From Dipteris shenzhenensis (lineage: Eukaryota > Polypodiophyta > Polypodiopsida > Gleicheniales), in the NCBI GenBank assembly GCA_047967505.1, contig CM106538.1: a stretch of DNA of 64,000 bases, one strand, 5' to 3'. Shown piece after piece: positions 1 through 12,360 of the stretch; the stretch's first letter is position 1, and each line of letters begins with the position of its first letter. Position numbers and translations under genes: made by a program. The notes under the pieces were generated by a model. That model was not told the origin of the DNA. It saw nothing but the letters and a program-made list of their open reading frames with translations, and made no database searches.

Positions 1-235
1 CCCCCACCCCCACCGCCCAACATGTGGCTCATGCCACATGTGCCTCCCCCACCCCCCAACATATGGCTTGAGCTACATGTGCCCCGCCCAAAACATGTGC
101 CATGAGCCACATATGGCTTAAGCCACATGTGCCCCCCATGTAACGTGAGCCACATGTGCCCCCCCCCCCCCCCCCCAACATATGGCTTGAGCCAGATGTC
201 TCCCCCCCCCTGGCATGAGCCACATGTTTTTTATT
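1..235. repeat. C-rich palindromic minisatellite
   Basis: Repeats of a short palindromic core (ACATGTGGCTTGAGCCACAT and variants with ATATGG) are separated by runs of C and CCCCACC. The stretch is nearly identical to 16820-17045, so the same array occurs twice in the window. The translated glycine-rich frames on the minus strand are repeat artefacts and are not called as genes. Confidence 0.9.
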
Positions 236-3200
236 GCTTGTTGTCCATGACACTAAGGCAAAAACGCTGATTTATGCTTAATCGACAATGCAACGCATAT
301 GCGATCATCAAAATACTTTGCACACATCTCAATCTAGGTATTATTGACTTACATGCAAAGTGGCGTGCCCATCCCATAAGTATTTAGTCGAATAACACAT
401 CTAGGACAGCGTTTTTTGACGGTTGTGCATGACACTAAGGCCAAAACAGTGTTTAATGCTTGTTCGACAATGCAAAGCATACCCGATGGGCACAATAATT
501 TTCACACACCTTCAACTAGATGGAATTGACTTACATGCAAAGTGGCACACCCATCCCATAAGTGCTTGATCGGATAACATACCTAGCAGCGTGTTTTTTT
601 ACGGATGTGCATGACACGAGCAAAATAGTATTTAATGCTCGATCGACCATGCAAAGGATATCCGATGGGCATCACACTTTTTGTACGCCTCAACCTAGGT
701 GGTATTGAAATGTTCTTAATGAGGCACACCCATCCAATAAGTCATTGGTCAGATAACACACCTAAGGGTGTGTTTTTTTGCGGATGTCCATATCACTAGG
801 AAAAAAATGGTGTATAATGCGTGATCGACCATGCAAAGCATATCCGATGGTGACAATACTTTGCACGCACTTCAACGTAGTTGAAACAGACTTGCATGCA
901 AAGTGGAGCCCCCATCCGATAAGTACTTATTTGAATAACACGCCTACGGTCGTGTTTTTATATGGTTGTGCATGACACAAAGGCAAAAACGGTGTTCTAT
1001 GCTTGATCGACAATGCAAAGCATATCCGATGGTCACAGTACTTTGCACACACCTTCAATTAGGTGGAATTGACTTACATGCAAAGTGGCATTCCCATCGT
1101 ATAAGTACTTGATCGGATAACATACCTAACAGCGTGTTTTTTTACGGATGTGCATGACACTAAGGCAAAAATGGTATTTAATGCTCGATCGACCATGCAA
1201 AGCATATCCGATGGGCACAATACTTTTCCTATACCTTAACCTAGGTGGTATTGGAATGTTCTCAAAGAGGCACACCCATCCGATAAGTATTTGGTTAGAT
1301 AACATACCTAAGGGCATGTTTTTTTGCAGATGTGCATATCCCTACGGGAAAAACGTTGTATAATTCATAATTGACCATGCAGAGCATATCCCATGGTGAC
1401 AATACTTTGCATGCATCTCAACCTAGTTGAAACGGACTTGCGTGCAAACTGGAGCCCCCATCCGATAAGTACTTGTTTCATTAACACACTTAGGACCGTG
1501 TTTTTTCATGGTTGTGCATGACACTAAGGCAAAAACGGTGTTTTATGCTTGATCGACAATGCAAAGCATATCCGATGGGCACAATACTTTGCACACACCT
1601 TCAACTAGGTGGAATTGACTTACATGCAAAGTGGCACTCCCATCCCATAAGTGCTTGATTGGATAACATACCTACTAGCGTGTTTTTTTATGGATGTGCA
1701 TGACACTAGAGCAAAAAAAGTATTTATTGCTCGATCGATCGTGCAAAGGATATCCGATGGGCACAACACTTTTCGTACACCTTAACCTATGTGGTATTGG
1801 AATGTTCTCAAAGAGGCACACCCATCCAATAAGTACTTGGTCAGATAACACACCTAAGGGCGTGTTTTTTTGCAGATGTGCATATCACTCGGGAAAAAAT
1901 GGTGTATAATGCATGATTGACCATGCAAAGCATATCCGATGGTGACAGTACTTTGCACGACCCTCAAAGTAGTTGAAACAGACTTGTGTGCAAAGTGGAG
2001 CCCCCATTCGATAAGTACTTGTTTAATTAACACACTTAGGACCGTGTTTTTTCATGGTTGTGCATGACACTAAGGCAAAAACGGTGTTTTATGCTTGATC
2101 GACAATGCAAAGCATATCCGATGGGCACAATAGTTTGCACACACCTTCAACTAGGTGGAATTGACTTACATGCAAAGTGGCACTCCCATCCCATAAGTGC
2201 TTGATCGGATAACATACCTAGCAGCGTGTTTTTTTACGGATGTGCATGACACTATAGCAAAAATAGTATTTATTGCTCGATCGATCATGCAAAGGATATC
2301 CGATGGGCACAACACTTTTCGTACGCCTCAAACTAGGTGGTATTGGAATGTTCTCAAAGAGACACACCCATCCGATAAGTACTTGGTTAGATAACACACC
2401 TAAGGGCATGTTTCTTGCGGATGTGCATATCACTCAGGAAAAAATGGTGTATAATGCGTGATCGACCATGCAAAGCGTATCCGATGGTGACAATACTTTG
2501 CATGCACCTCAAGGTAATTTAAACGGACTTGCGTGCAAGGTGGAGCCCCCATCCGATAAGTACTTGTTTGAATAACACACCTAAGACCATGTTTTTTCAT
2601 GGTTGTGCGTGACACTAAGGCAAAAACGGTGTTTTATGCTTGATCGACAATGCAAAGAATATCCGATCGGCACAATACTTTGCACACACCTTCAAATAGG
2701 TGGAATTGACTTACATGCAAAGTGGCACGCCCATCCCATAAGTGCTTGATCGGATAACATACCTAGCAGCATGTTTTTTTACGGATGTGCATGACACGAG
2801 CAAAAATAGTTTTTAATTGTCGATCGACCATGCAAAGGATATCCGACGATGGGCACAAAACTTTTCATACACCTCAACCTATGTGGTATTGAAATGTTCT
2901 CAATGAGGCACACCCATACGATAAGTACTTGGTCAGATAACACACCTAATGGCGTGTTTTTTTGCGGATGTCCATATCACTAGGAAAAAAATGATGTATA
3001 ATGCGTGATCGACCATGCAAAGCATATTCGATGGTGATAATACTTTGCACGCACCTCAAAGTAGTTAAAACGGACTTGCGTGCAAAATGGGGCCCCCATC
3101 CGATAAGTACTTATTTGAATAACACACCTACGACCGTGTTTTTATATGGTTGTGCATGACACAAAGGCAAAAACGGTGTTTTATGCTTGATCGACAATGC

Positions 3201-6200
3201 AAAGCATATCCGATGGGCACAATACTTTGCACACACCTTCAATTAGGTGGAATTGAGTTACATGCAAAGTGGCATTCCCATCGCATAAGTGCTTGATCGG
3301 ATAACACACCTAGTAGTGTGTTTTTTTACGGATGTGCATGACACTAAGGCAAAAATGGTATTTAATGCTCGATCGACCATGCAAAGCATATCCGCCGATG
3401 GGCACAATACTTTTCCTACACCTTAACCTCGGTGGTATTGAAATGTTCTCAAAGAGGCACACCCATCCGATAAGTACTTGGTCAGATAACATACCTAAGG
3501 GCATGTTTTTTTCTGGATGTGCATATCACTACGGGAAAAATGTTGTATAATGCGTAATCGACCATGCAGAGCATATCCGATGGTGACAATACTTTGCATG
3601 CATCTCAACCTAGTTGAAACGGACTTGCGTGCAAACTGGAGCCCCCATCCGATAAGTACTTGTTTGATTAACACACTTAGGGCCGTGTTTTTTCATGGTT
3701 GTGCATGACACTAAGGCAAAAACGGTGTTTTATGCTTGATCGACAATGCAAAGCATATCCGATGGGCACAATACTTTGCACACACCTTCAAATAGGTGGA
3801 ATTGACTTACATGCAAAGTGGCACTCCCATCCCATAAGTGCTTGATCGGATAGCATACCTAGCAGCGTGTTTTTTTACGAATGTGCATGACACTAGAGCA
3901 AAAATAGTACTTAATGCTCGATCGACCATGCAAAGGATATCCGATGGGCACAACACTTTTCGTAGTTGAAACAGACTTTTGTGCAAAGTGAAGCCCCCAT
4001 CCGATAAGCACTTGTTTGATTAACACACCTAGGACCATGTTTTTTCATGGTTGTGCATGACACTAAGGAAAAAACGTTGTTTTATGTTTGATCGACAATG
4101 CAAAGCATATCCGATGGGCACAATACTTTGCACACACCTTCAACTAGGTGGACTTGACTTACATGCAAAGTGGCACACCCATCACATAAGTGCTTGATCG
4201 GATAACATACCTAGCAGCGTGTTTTTTTACGGATGTGCATGACACGAGCAAAAATAGTATTTAATGCTCGATCGACCATGCAAAGGAAATCCGATGGGCA
4301 CAACACTTTTCGTACGCCTCAACCTAGGTGGTATTGAAATGTTCTCAAAGAGGCACACCTATCCGATAAGTACTTGGTCAGATAACACACTTTAGGGCGT
4401 GTTTTTTTGCAGATGTGCATATCACTAGAGAAAAAATGGTGTATAAGGCGTGATCGACCATGCAAAGCATATCCGATGGTGACAATACTTTGCACCCACC
4501 TCAATGTAGTTGAAACGGACTTGTGTGCAAAATGGAGCCCCCATCCGATAAGTACTTGTTTGAATAACACACCTAAGACCGTGTTTTTTCATGGTTGTGC
4601 ATGACACTAAGGCAAAAACGGTGTTTTATGCTTGATCGACAATGCAAAGCATATCCGATGGGCACAATACTTTGCACACACCTTCAACTAGGTGGAATTG
4701 ACTTACATGCAAAGTGGCACGCCCATGCCATAAGTGCTTGATCGGATAGCATACCTAGCAACGTGTTTTTTTACGGATGTGCATGACACTAGAGCAAAAA
4801 TAGTATTTAATGCTCGATCGACCATGCAAAGGATATCCGATGGGCACAACACTTTTCGTAGTTGAAACAGACTTGCGTGCAAAGTGGAGCCCCCATCTGA
4901 TAAGTACTTGTTTGATTAACACACCTAGGACCGTGTTTTTTCATGGTTGTGCATGACACTAAGGAAAAAACGTTGTATTATGCTTGATCGACAATGCAAA
5001 GCATATCCGATGGGCACAATACTTTGCACACACCTTCAACTAGGTGGAATTGACTTACATGCAAAGTGGCACTCCCATCCCATAAGTGCTTGATCGGATA
5101 ACATACCTAGCAGCTTGTTTTTTTACGGATGTGCATGACACTAGAGCAAAAATAGTATTTATTGCTCGATCGATCATGAAAAGGATATCCGATGGGCACA
5201 ACACTTTTCTTATGCCTCAACCTAGGTGGTATTGGAATGTTCTCAAAGAGGCACACCCATCCGATAAGTACTTGGTCAGATAACATTTCTAAGGGCATGT
5301 TTTTTTACGGATGTGCATATCACTCGGGAAAAAATGGTGTATAATGCATGATCGACCATGCAAAGCATATTCGATGGTGACAATACTTTGCATGCACCTC
5401 AACGTAGTTGAAACGGACTTGCGTGCAAAGTGAAGCCCCCATCTGATAAGTACTTGTTTGAATAACACACCTAGGGCTGTGTTTTTATATGGTTGTGCAT
5501 GACACTAAGGCAAAAACGGTGTTTTATGCTTGATCCACAATGCAAAGCATATCCGATGGGCACAATACTTTGCACACACCTTCAACCAGGTGGAATTGAC
5601 TTACATGCAAAGTGGCATTCCCATCGCATAAGTACTTGACCAGATAACACACCTAGTAGCGTGTTTTTTTTACGGATGTGCATGACACGAGCAAAAATAG
5701 TATTTAATGCTCGATCAACCATGCAAAGCATATCTGATGGGATCAATACTTTTCACACGCCTTAACCTAGGTGGTATTGAAATTTTGTCAAAGAGGCACA
5801 CCCATCCGATAAGTACAAGTGGTCAGATAACATACCTAAGGGCGTGTTTTTGTGTAGATGTGCATATCACTACGGGAAGAACGTTGTATAATGCATAATC
5901 GACCATGCAAAGCATATCCGATGGTGACAATACTTTGCACATATCTCAACCTAGTTGAAACGGACTTGCGTGAAAGGTGGAGCCCCCTCGGAGCCCCCAT
6001 CCAATAAGTACTTGTTTGATTAACACACTTAGGGCCGTGTTTTTTCATGGTTGTGCATGACACTAAGGCAAAAACGGTGTTTTATGCTTGATCGACAATA
6101 GAAAAGCATATCTGATGGGCACAATACTTTGCACACACCTTCAACTAGGTGGAATTGACTTACATGCAAAGTGGCACACCCATCCCATAAGTGCTTGATT

Positions 6201-6330
6201 GGATAACATACCTAGTAGGCTCGTGTTTTTTTACGGATGTGCATGACACTAGAGCAAAATTAGTATTTAATGCTCGATCGACCATGCAAAGGATAACTTG
6301 GCATGTCCATCCGATGAGTACTTGATCGGA
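236..6330 (+). repeat. ~182-bp satellite in a three-monomer higher-order repeat
   Basis: About 33 tandem monomers of ~182 bp are visible, anchored on GTGCATGACAC or GTGCATATCAC. Three types alternate. Type A carries CTAAGGCAAAAACGGTG and TGGAATTGACTTACATGC. Type B carries GAGCAAAAATAGTATTTA and GGAATGTTCTCAAAGAGG. Type C carries GGAAAAAATGGTGTATAA and GAAACGGACTTGCGTGC. The order A-B-C repeats with a ~546-bp period from about 426 to 6290. Two units (junctions near 3961 and 4857) carry the same B/C fusion, so the local order there is A-(B/C). Each monomer contains a weak dyad (ATCCGATGGG against CCCATCCGAT). Small open frames inside it are artefacts. The array ends abruptly against AT-rich DNA before the pseudogene at 6460. 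Confidence 0.95.
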
Positions 6331-6459
6331 TAACTTCTCCCACCATTAAATTAAGTACTAATTAAAAATTATAATAAATGAGTAGATTATTAAAAAGAGA
6401 CTAATATTTATGTAATTGTTGCTACTGCAGCTTGCTTGTGAAGGACTCTCACAAAGGAG
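6331..6459 (+). other. AT-rich 5' flank of DUF7869 copy 1
   Basis: AT-rich sequence joins the satellite to the pseudogene. TTGTTGCTACTGCAG (6418-6432) looks like a plant 3' splice site, so an upstream exon may have been lost to the satellite. Position and role are inferred. Confidence 0.35.
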
Positions 6460-9400
6460 ATGGCTATAGATTTTGTTCCAGGGATGAATGTGATTTTATG
6501 TAGCAAAAGAGAAGTAGTTGCATTTGCTACAATCCATAATAGTGATCCCAATTCAGTTTGCCACTTTCCAAGACTTGGCGAAGATAAGGTGGCAGTTACT
6601 GTATCAAAGATTCTTAGCGCACATGTTGAGCTAAAGTAAAAATGTGGAGATATGGAAACACTTGGAGATGTTATGCCCTACAATACATCCAACAAATCAG
6701 TTATGGCATGGGACAAAGATGAGACTTATGCAACAAACATTATCAAGAATACAAAGTGCACCACCTTGGATTTTACTATAGGGGACATTTTACAAATGAG
6801 ATCATTTGCAAATAAGACTGTAGCAGAAGTTGAAGTATTGGGATTTGAACAAGTGGAGCAATGGTCATTTGCACAGATGAGGATTCTAAAAGTCATTGAT
6901 GATGGTATGGTTGATAACATAACATCCTTATGTGATCCCTACTATGAGGTAGGCAAGAATATGAGATGGAGCATGCAATTTTAAAACATGAGAAAGAGGC
7001 ACGTGGTTTTCAATGATAAAGACAAGGTATACTACAATATCAAAGGACCTAAAAAGCGTGCCCATGTGCCAGGCTCTATCACTTCAAATGTGGATGATTT
7101 CAATATACTCAATTATAGAAGTGACATCTTATCTGGAGTGGATGAGTTCATTGGTTCCGAGAAACAAAATGATTTTAGAAGCGAAGCCTTATCTGGGGTG
7201 GATGGATTCTTGCACAATGAGAAGGGCAAAGGTTTCAATAGCGATGTCTTGTCAAGTGTGAATGAGTTCATGCATATTAACAAACCTGGTGTCAATCAAG
7301 CTTGTGGATTTGTGAAAGCCATGCAAGATGTCCCAATGAGTGATGTTCTCTCAGGAGTGGAAGAGTTTCAAGGTTCTCAATACTCTCGTAGAATATTGAA
7401 TTCATTGAATGGTCCTAAGAGTATGTTAAAAACGAGGATGAGATCAACAGAGGATTATTCAATATTTAACTTTGATTGCGATATGGACAAGGATTGAATG
7501 ACCAATCATGGATGCTTGGTTACAAACAAATGTGAGGAGAAGAAGTGCATAAATACAGATAACAACGTGCACGAGGAACGAAAACGGTCATACATAAGCA
7601 TGAAGAGAAAGCGAATCCAGGCAGATCCACAAAAGCAACCAAAGAGGAAGAGAGTAATGAAGGAGGAGAACATGTTAAATGCCTTGGGATATCTATGTTG
7701 CAAGCGAAGATGTATGCGCTTCATTGATCTTGCAGACATCAGGGAATGTAGAGGACACGTGTGGCAAAGAAGAGGAAGCGAAAGAAATGAATACCTTCTC
7801 ACAAGTCTCTCTTGCTTTCTTCAGAATGGCAATAAAAGACTAAGTTCAAGACAAAAGGTAAAACCTCTCGTAAATGTAAAAAGGATTTGCAATAAGGCAT
7901 ATCGCAATATTGATGGATTATCCCATGGTACATATTGGGATTTAGTCACCAAGGCAAAGGGCGGCAACAAATTTAGCATTCACGGTAATAGAGGAAGGTC
8001 CAAATCAAGAATCTCAACTGTCAGGGCAGCAGCAATTTTGCAAGACTTCATACATGAAAATGCTTTACCTCAACCCCATATATCCACCAAACTTCCTAAC
8101 GGTGACGCGATCACTGAAATGCACCTTCCAATGGGCTTGACAAAGCTCGAAGTATTTGACTCTATTGCAGAAAAGCAAAGGCAAAGAGGGGATGCCGTAG
8201 CTTCTTCTCATACTTTGTATACTCTTTGGAAGAAGAACTTTGGATATGTTAAAATCCCAAGGAGGCAAAAAATGTCAAAGTGCAATGTCTGTGATGATTT
8301 AAAGCGAGCGATTGAGAGTGCAACATGTCCAAATCAAAGGAAATTATACTAAAAAAACCGAAAATCTCATCATGACCTTATTTGACATTCCAGACAAAAA
8401 TATGCATTTTGGAAGGAGCAAGCTATTTCGCATCCCGATGACTACATGTGCCTTATTGTAGATGGCATGGATCAGAATACAACAACATTGCCTTGTTTTG
8501 TTGCCACTTCACCTAAATTACAAGGAAAGCACTTTCTAAAGACACATCTATGTGGAGTGTTAGTGCATGGAATTAAGTTCTTTACAGATATATGGATTGA
8601 TTCCTTGCATCTACATGATAGCAATCAAGTTGTAACATCTATTATGAAGGCAATTCACAATATACATGCAGAAAAAGGTCGCCTACCACCGACTTTGAGA
8701 ATACAAGCTGATAATTGCTGGCGAGAAAATAAGAATGTACTCATGTTTGCATTCTGCTCCATGCTAGTTTCTCATCGAATCTTCAATGAGGTCGAATGTG
8801 GATTTTTGTATGTTGGGCATATACATGAGGATATCGATCAGGTTTTTAGCACAGTCTCAAGGGAGCTTAAATGCAAGGATGTGGAGACAATAGATGACTT
8901 GGTAAGAAGATGTGGCAGGCAAGTTGATGGTCATAAGGAAAGTACAGTATGTGAGAGGCTCGAAAGAATGTACGATTGGAAGAGCTTCATTCTACCTTTC
9001 ATACAAACGGGTGGTGATGCATTGACAGGTCATACCAATCCACACTACTTTCATTTTTTTTTAAAAGATGAAAAACCTGTAATGCAATGGCAACAGTATT
9101 CTCATGATATAAAATGGGAACCTGAAGAACCTTACAGTCTCTTAACTTCAATTCCCAGCAAGGAAAGGTATCCAACATGGGCTCCTATATAAGAATTCAA
9201 TGAGAGGTCTAACTGTGAAATAGAAGGACTAAAAGCATTTATTACATACAAAGAGGAAATGCTCCAGAGATATCCTGATTCGAAGCCTACTTGGAGAGAA
9301 CACACTACCACTGTAATTAACAAGACATGAAATTTAATAAAGGACCTTGAGAGAATGCGAGGCTCAAAGGATGTCAAGGAAGAATGCAATATGTTTTGGC

Positions 9401-9918
9401 CAAATGTTCATAACGATTTGCGCCCAGCTCCAGTCTTTGAAAATGAATTTGTATCATTACTCCCACGTCCATATTGTGGACCGAAGAAGAGAGAGTTTAT
9501 GCCACAAGTAGATATAGAGGTCGATTGTTTTGTTGTGGTTCGGCCATCGGATGATGAGTATGAGAATGTGAAGTTTTGGGTTGCAAAAGTAGTTGATGTG
9601 CAAAGAGATGACCAAGGGAGAGCTACAACATTTACAGCGGTATGGTATGAGCCAAAGGGCAGGAAGGAGAATATGGATAACAACACATTGTATACTAATT
9701 GTATAACGAAGGAGTGGGTCCCAAATGATGAAGCGATCTCTCAAGTTTCGACAGAGACAATCATAGTGTCTTGGCATTCAAGGGCAAAGAAATCAAAGAA
9801 GCGCATGGGATATGAGGTAGAAGGAAAAATAAAAATACCACAGCAAACTATTTTTGCATATACACGAATATTTAAGGATGCTCGCCATGGAGGAAGTAGA
9901 AGGAGACAGCGCAAATGA
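6460..9918 (+). pseudogene. DUF7869-type DDE transposase-like gene, copy 1 (seven in-frame stops)
   Basis: One reading frame runs 1152 codons from ATG 6460 to TGA 9916-9918. It is interrupted by stops at 6637, 6982, 7495, 8350, 8383, 9190 and 9328, but by no frameshift. Seen in order: an N-terminal segment resembling DUF8039 of plant transposon proteins (VVAFATIHNSDP, then METLGD); a Ser/Asp-rich repeat region near codons 195-300 with four LSGVDEF-like units; a Lys/Arg-rich stretch; a Cys-containing segment (LCCKRRC, then KMSKCNVCDDL); and the DUF7869 core. The core has DGMDQN (8461), QADNCWRENKN (8704) and HIHEDIDQVFS (about 8818). The C-terminal module (FWVAKVVDVQRDD, AVWYEPKG) looks like a small chromatin-reader-type barrel. 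The three acidic motifs suggest an RNase H-fold nuclease, which is inference, since the family function is unproven. A homologue lies at 19518-23409 on the minus strand. Confidence 0.8.
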
Positions 9919-10050
9919 AGAATGTCCATGATTAAATCTTTGTATTGAAGTCCATTGAAGGATTTTATTTGGGTACTAGGCAAGAAGCCAATCCAAGATA
10001 ATTATAATCAGAGTCATCACCTCCTATGTCAAATGAGAGTTAAAATATGC
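9919..10050. other. 3' flank of DUF7869 copy 1
   Basis: AT-rich DNA without coding signal follows the stop codon. No terminal inverted repeat matching the 19001-35392 element was found here or in the next kilobase. Confidence 0.4.
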
Positions 10051-10400
10051 ACTGGATGTCACCCAAGGGTCAAGGCTTGCCAAGACAATAGGGAGTTAAT
10101 GCAGATGGCACCTGGCAAGGGACTATCACATTGAGTAATAAGACAATGGGGAGTCAATGCACCCAAGGGGCAAGGCTTGGCAAGACAACTTGTGGGAGTT
10201 AATGCAGATGGCACCTGTATTTTACACTGGATGTCACCCAAGGGTCAAGGCTTGGCAAGACAATAGGGAGTTAATGCAGATGGCACCTGGCAAGGGACTA
10301 TCGCATTGAGCAATAAGACAATGGGGAGTCAATGCACCCAAGGGGCAAGGCTTGGCAAGACAAGTGGGAGTCAAATTATGCAGATGGCATGAATTGAGGC
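10051..10400. repeat. 175-bp direct tandem duplication
   Basis: The segment starting ACTGGATGTCACCCAAGG at 10051 starts again at 10226 with few changes. Within each copy the phrase CAAGGCTTGGCAAGACAA recurs, so the unit is itself internally repeated. The minus-strand Leu/Pro-rich open frames across it are repeat artefacts. Confidence 0.85.
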
Positions 10401-11110
10401 TCTTTAAGAGCAACAATTTAAATTGTAAACATATGTTCAATCTATATCATTTTGGATATAAAGACTCTAGCTGAGAGCAATGTCTCTCAATGTAATCATA
10501 TAATAATAGCTATAATTGCTATAATACCTCTTTGGTTCAATACAAAACTTGGGTCTTATGGCATCATGTCTTTTTTCTATTTATTAAAAGTTTTAAAAAT
10601 TTTGTGCATATTGCGAGTGACAATGTTATTTTCATGAAATATATTTAAGTCTCGTTTCATGGATTTATAAATTTATCACGTCCAGGAAAAACGTCAAGGA
10701 AAAATATTAAAAATAATTAAATTAACAAATAACTTAGATATAGCTAGAATTTCTAATATAGGATTATTTCAAATTCTTGCATGTTGGTGCAAACGTATAG
10801 ATTGAAAAAACAATATTTTTATGTGAATATGATAGTGCCACACAGTGAACTTTTGATTTGGGAATAATATTTTCAAAAAGTAAAATTTTGATTTGGGAAG
10901 GATATTTTCACAAAGTAAACTTTTCATTTGGGAAGGATTTTTGGGCTTCGTCCAAAAACAACAAAAAAAGTCCAAAATTAATGAAATAGGTGTTGTTTAT
11001 TGTTAAAAGCTTTGGGATTAATTCGTTTTAACATTCCACCGTAATGATTGAGGTCCCAAGGATGAATATCCGAATGGCTCACATGGAATAATACCCCATT
11101 GCCCTTCAGA
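10401..11110. other. AT-rich intergenic stretch with a short triplicated repeat
   Basis: No gene is visible. At 10845-10945 a ~35-bp unit containing TTTGATTTGGGAA is repeated three times. The rest is unremarkable AT-rich sequence 3' of the methylesterase gene. Confidence 0.5.
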
Positions 11111-11114
11111 GTTA

Positions 11115-12340
11115 TCAACTTGATGCTATGGACAGAAGGACATTTACGAGAGCCACAGGCTCAGAGAAGAAAGCCGAATGATCACTGTTCTTGATATCAA
11201 ACACGCCATGTGGGGGATTTTGCTCGACTATGCTGTCTTGGATGCTTCTAGGGAAAGCACGGTCCGATGTTGATGTCCTGATATAATAGCGTTTGATGCT
11301 TCCATAGTTTGTAGCTGTCAGGTTCACGATGGCTTGGAATATTGATACTGGGGTTGGGTTCAATACAGTTTCTGCAAGCTTTACATCCTGCACCCATGAA
11401 CGGATTGGTTAACTAAGCCCGATAAGCTCTGATGCATAGCTTTTGCAGGACAATCAAGGAGAATTTCTAGTTGCTTGTGAGCGTTTTTCCATACCTCAAG
11501 TGGGCTCTTGTTGTACAAATAATCCTTCGCCATGGTAACGTTAACGTACGCAGACGTAGGGGTCGCGGAAGATGCGTCGGCAAAATTTTCAACTATAGCA
11601 CCGATCTGCACTAGCCCAAGCAGAAACTGCCGGCAAAAGCCGCGTATGACGATGAGAATTTGTTGTTTACCGATTTTTCTCTGGGGCATTTAGAAAAGAG
11701 AATTGGTATACCTTCTGAAGCGCCGGAATTACAAACGGTTGACCGTTTGACGGCATAACGGCAGCAAGGAAAATGGCCTTATAAACCTTTTCCGGAAACA
11801 GCTCCATGGCATACGAGATGCTTCCTCCTCCCATGCTGTGGCCGACGAGAATAACCTACGCAGAGCAAGAGCAAACAAAAAGATCTGAAGAGGACGCGGG
11901 GAGAAGCGACTGAAACTCTGTCGAGTAAAGGGATGAGGGCACACTTTCTCCATACTAGTGACATTGTTGGCCAAGAAATCGGTTAATGGCTTTGCATATT
12001 CAGCGACGGAGGTGACGGAGTCAGCGACGACTTTGCTAATACCGTTGGAGGTGAGGTCTATAGCGGTAACGGAGGCACCAGCGGTGTCAAGGAGAGCGAT
12101 GACTCGATACCAGCACCAGGCTCCATGACCGAATCCATGGATAAGCACGAAATGGTGGTGGTGGTGATGATGATGATGAGCGGGTGGAGCCGCAACAATC
12201 TGCAGCTGCAAGGAAATGTATTTGATAGAGTAGGAATGCAATCAAGTGGAGCAAGCAAGGCAGAGGGTGAGAGCACTTACTGGATGCAAGGATAAAGCCA
12301 GGAGAAGCAAGAAGACGGTAGTGGTGAGGTAGGAAGCCAT
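11115..12340 (-). CDS. Methylesterase/hydroxynitrile lyase-family alpha/beta hydrolase (five exons)
   Basis: Five exons join in phase 0 with GT-AG borders: 12340-12281, 12205-11945, 11855-11712, 11605-11495 (alternative acceptor 11680), and 11387-11115. The product is about 282 residues, against ~260 usual for plant MES proteins. The excess is an N-terminal hydrophobic leader (MASYLTTTVFLLLLALSLHP) that looks like a signal peptide, followed by nine consecutive His codons before FVLIHGFGHGAWCWY. Family hallmarks are the oxyanion-region HGFGHGAWCWY, the nucleophile Ser in VILVGHSMGG, Asp in STSDRAFPRSIQ, and His in IKNSDHSAFFSEP, so the catalytic triad is complete. The family hydrolyses small carboxyl methyl esters such as methyl salicylate, methyl jasmonate or methyl IAA. 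The substrate cannot be read from sequence. The leader is unusual, as most MES proteins are cytosolic. The short exon 4 fits the family spacing better than the long one. This is the only intact single-copy gene in the window. Confidence 0.88.
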
Positions 12341-12360
12341 GTTCTATACAAGACGAAGTA

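Noticed and set aside
6460-9918. Alternative genetic code or systematic stop-codon reassignment
   Set aside because: All three stop codons occur at non-equivalent residues compared with copy 2, and the methylesterase and copia genes in the same window use normal stops.
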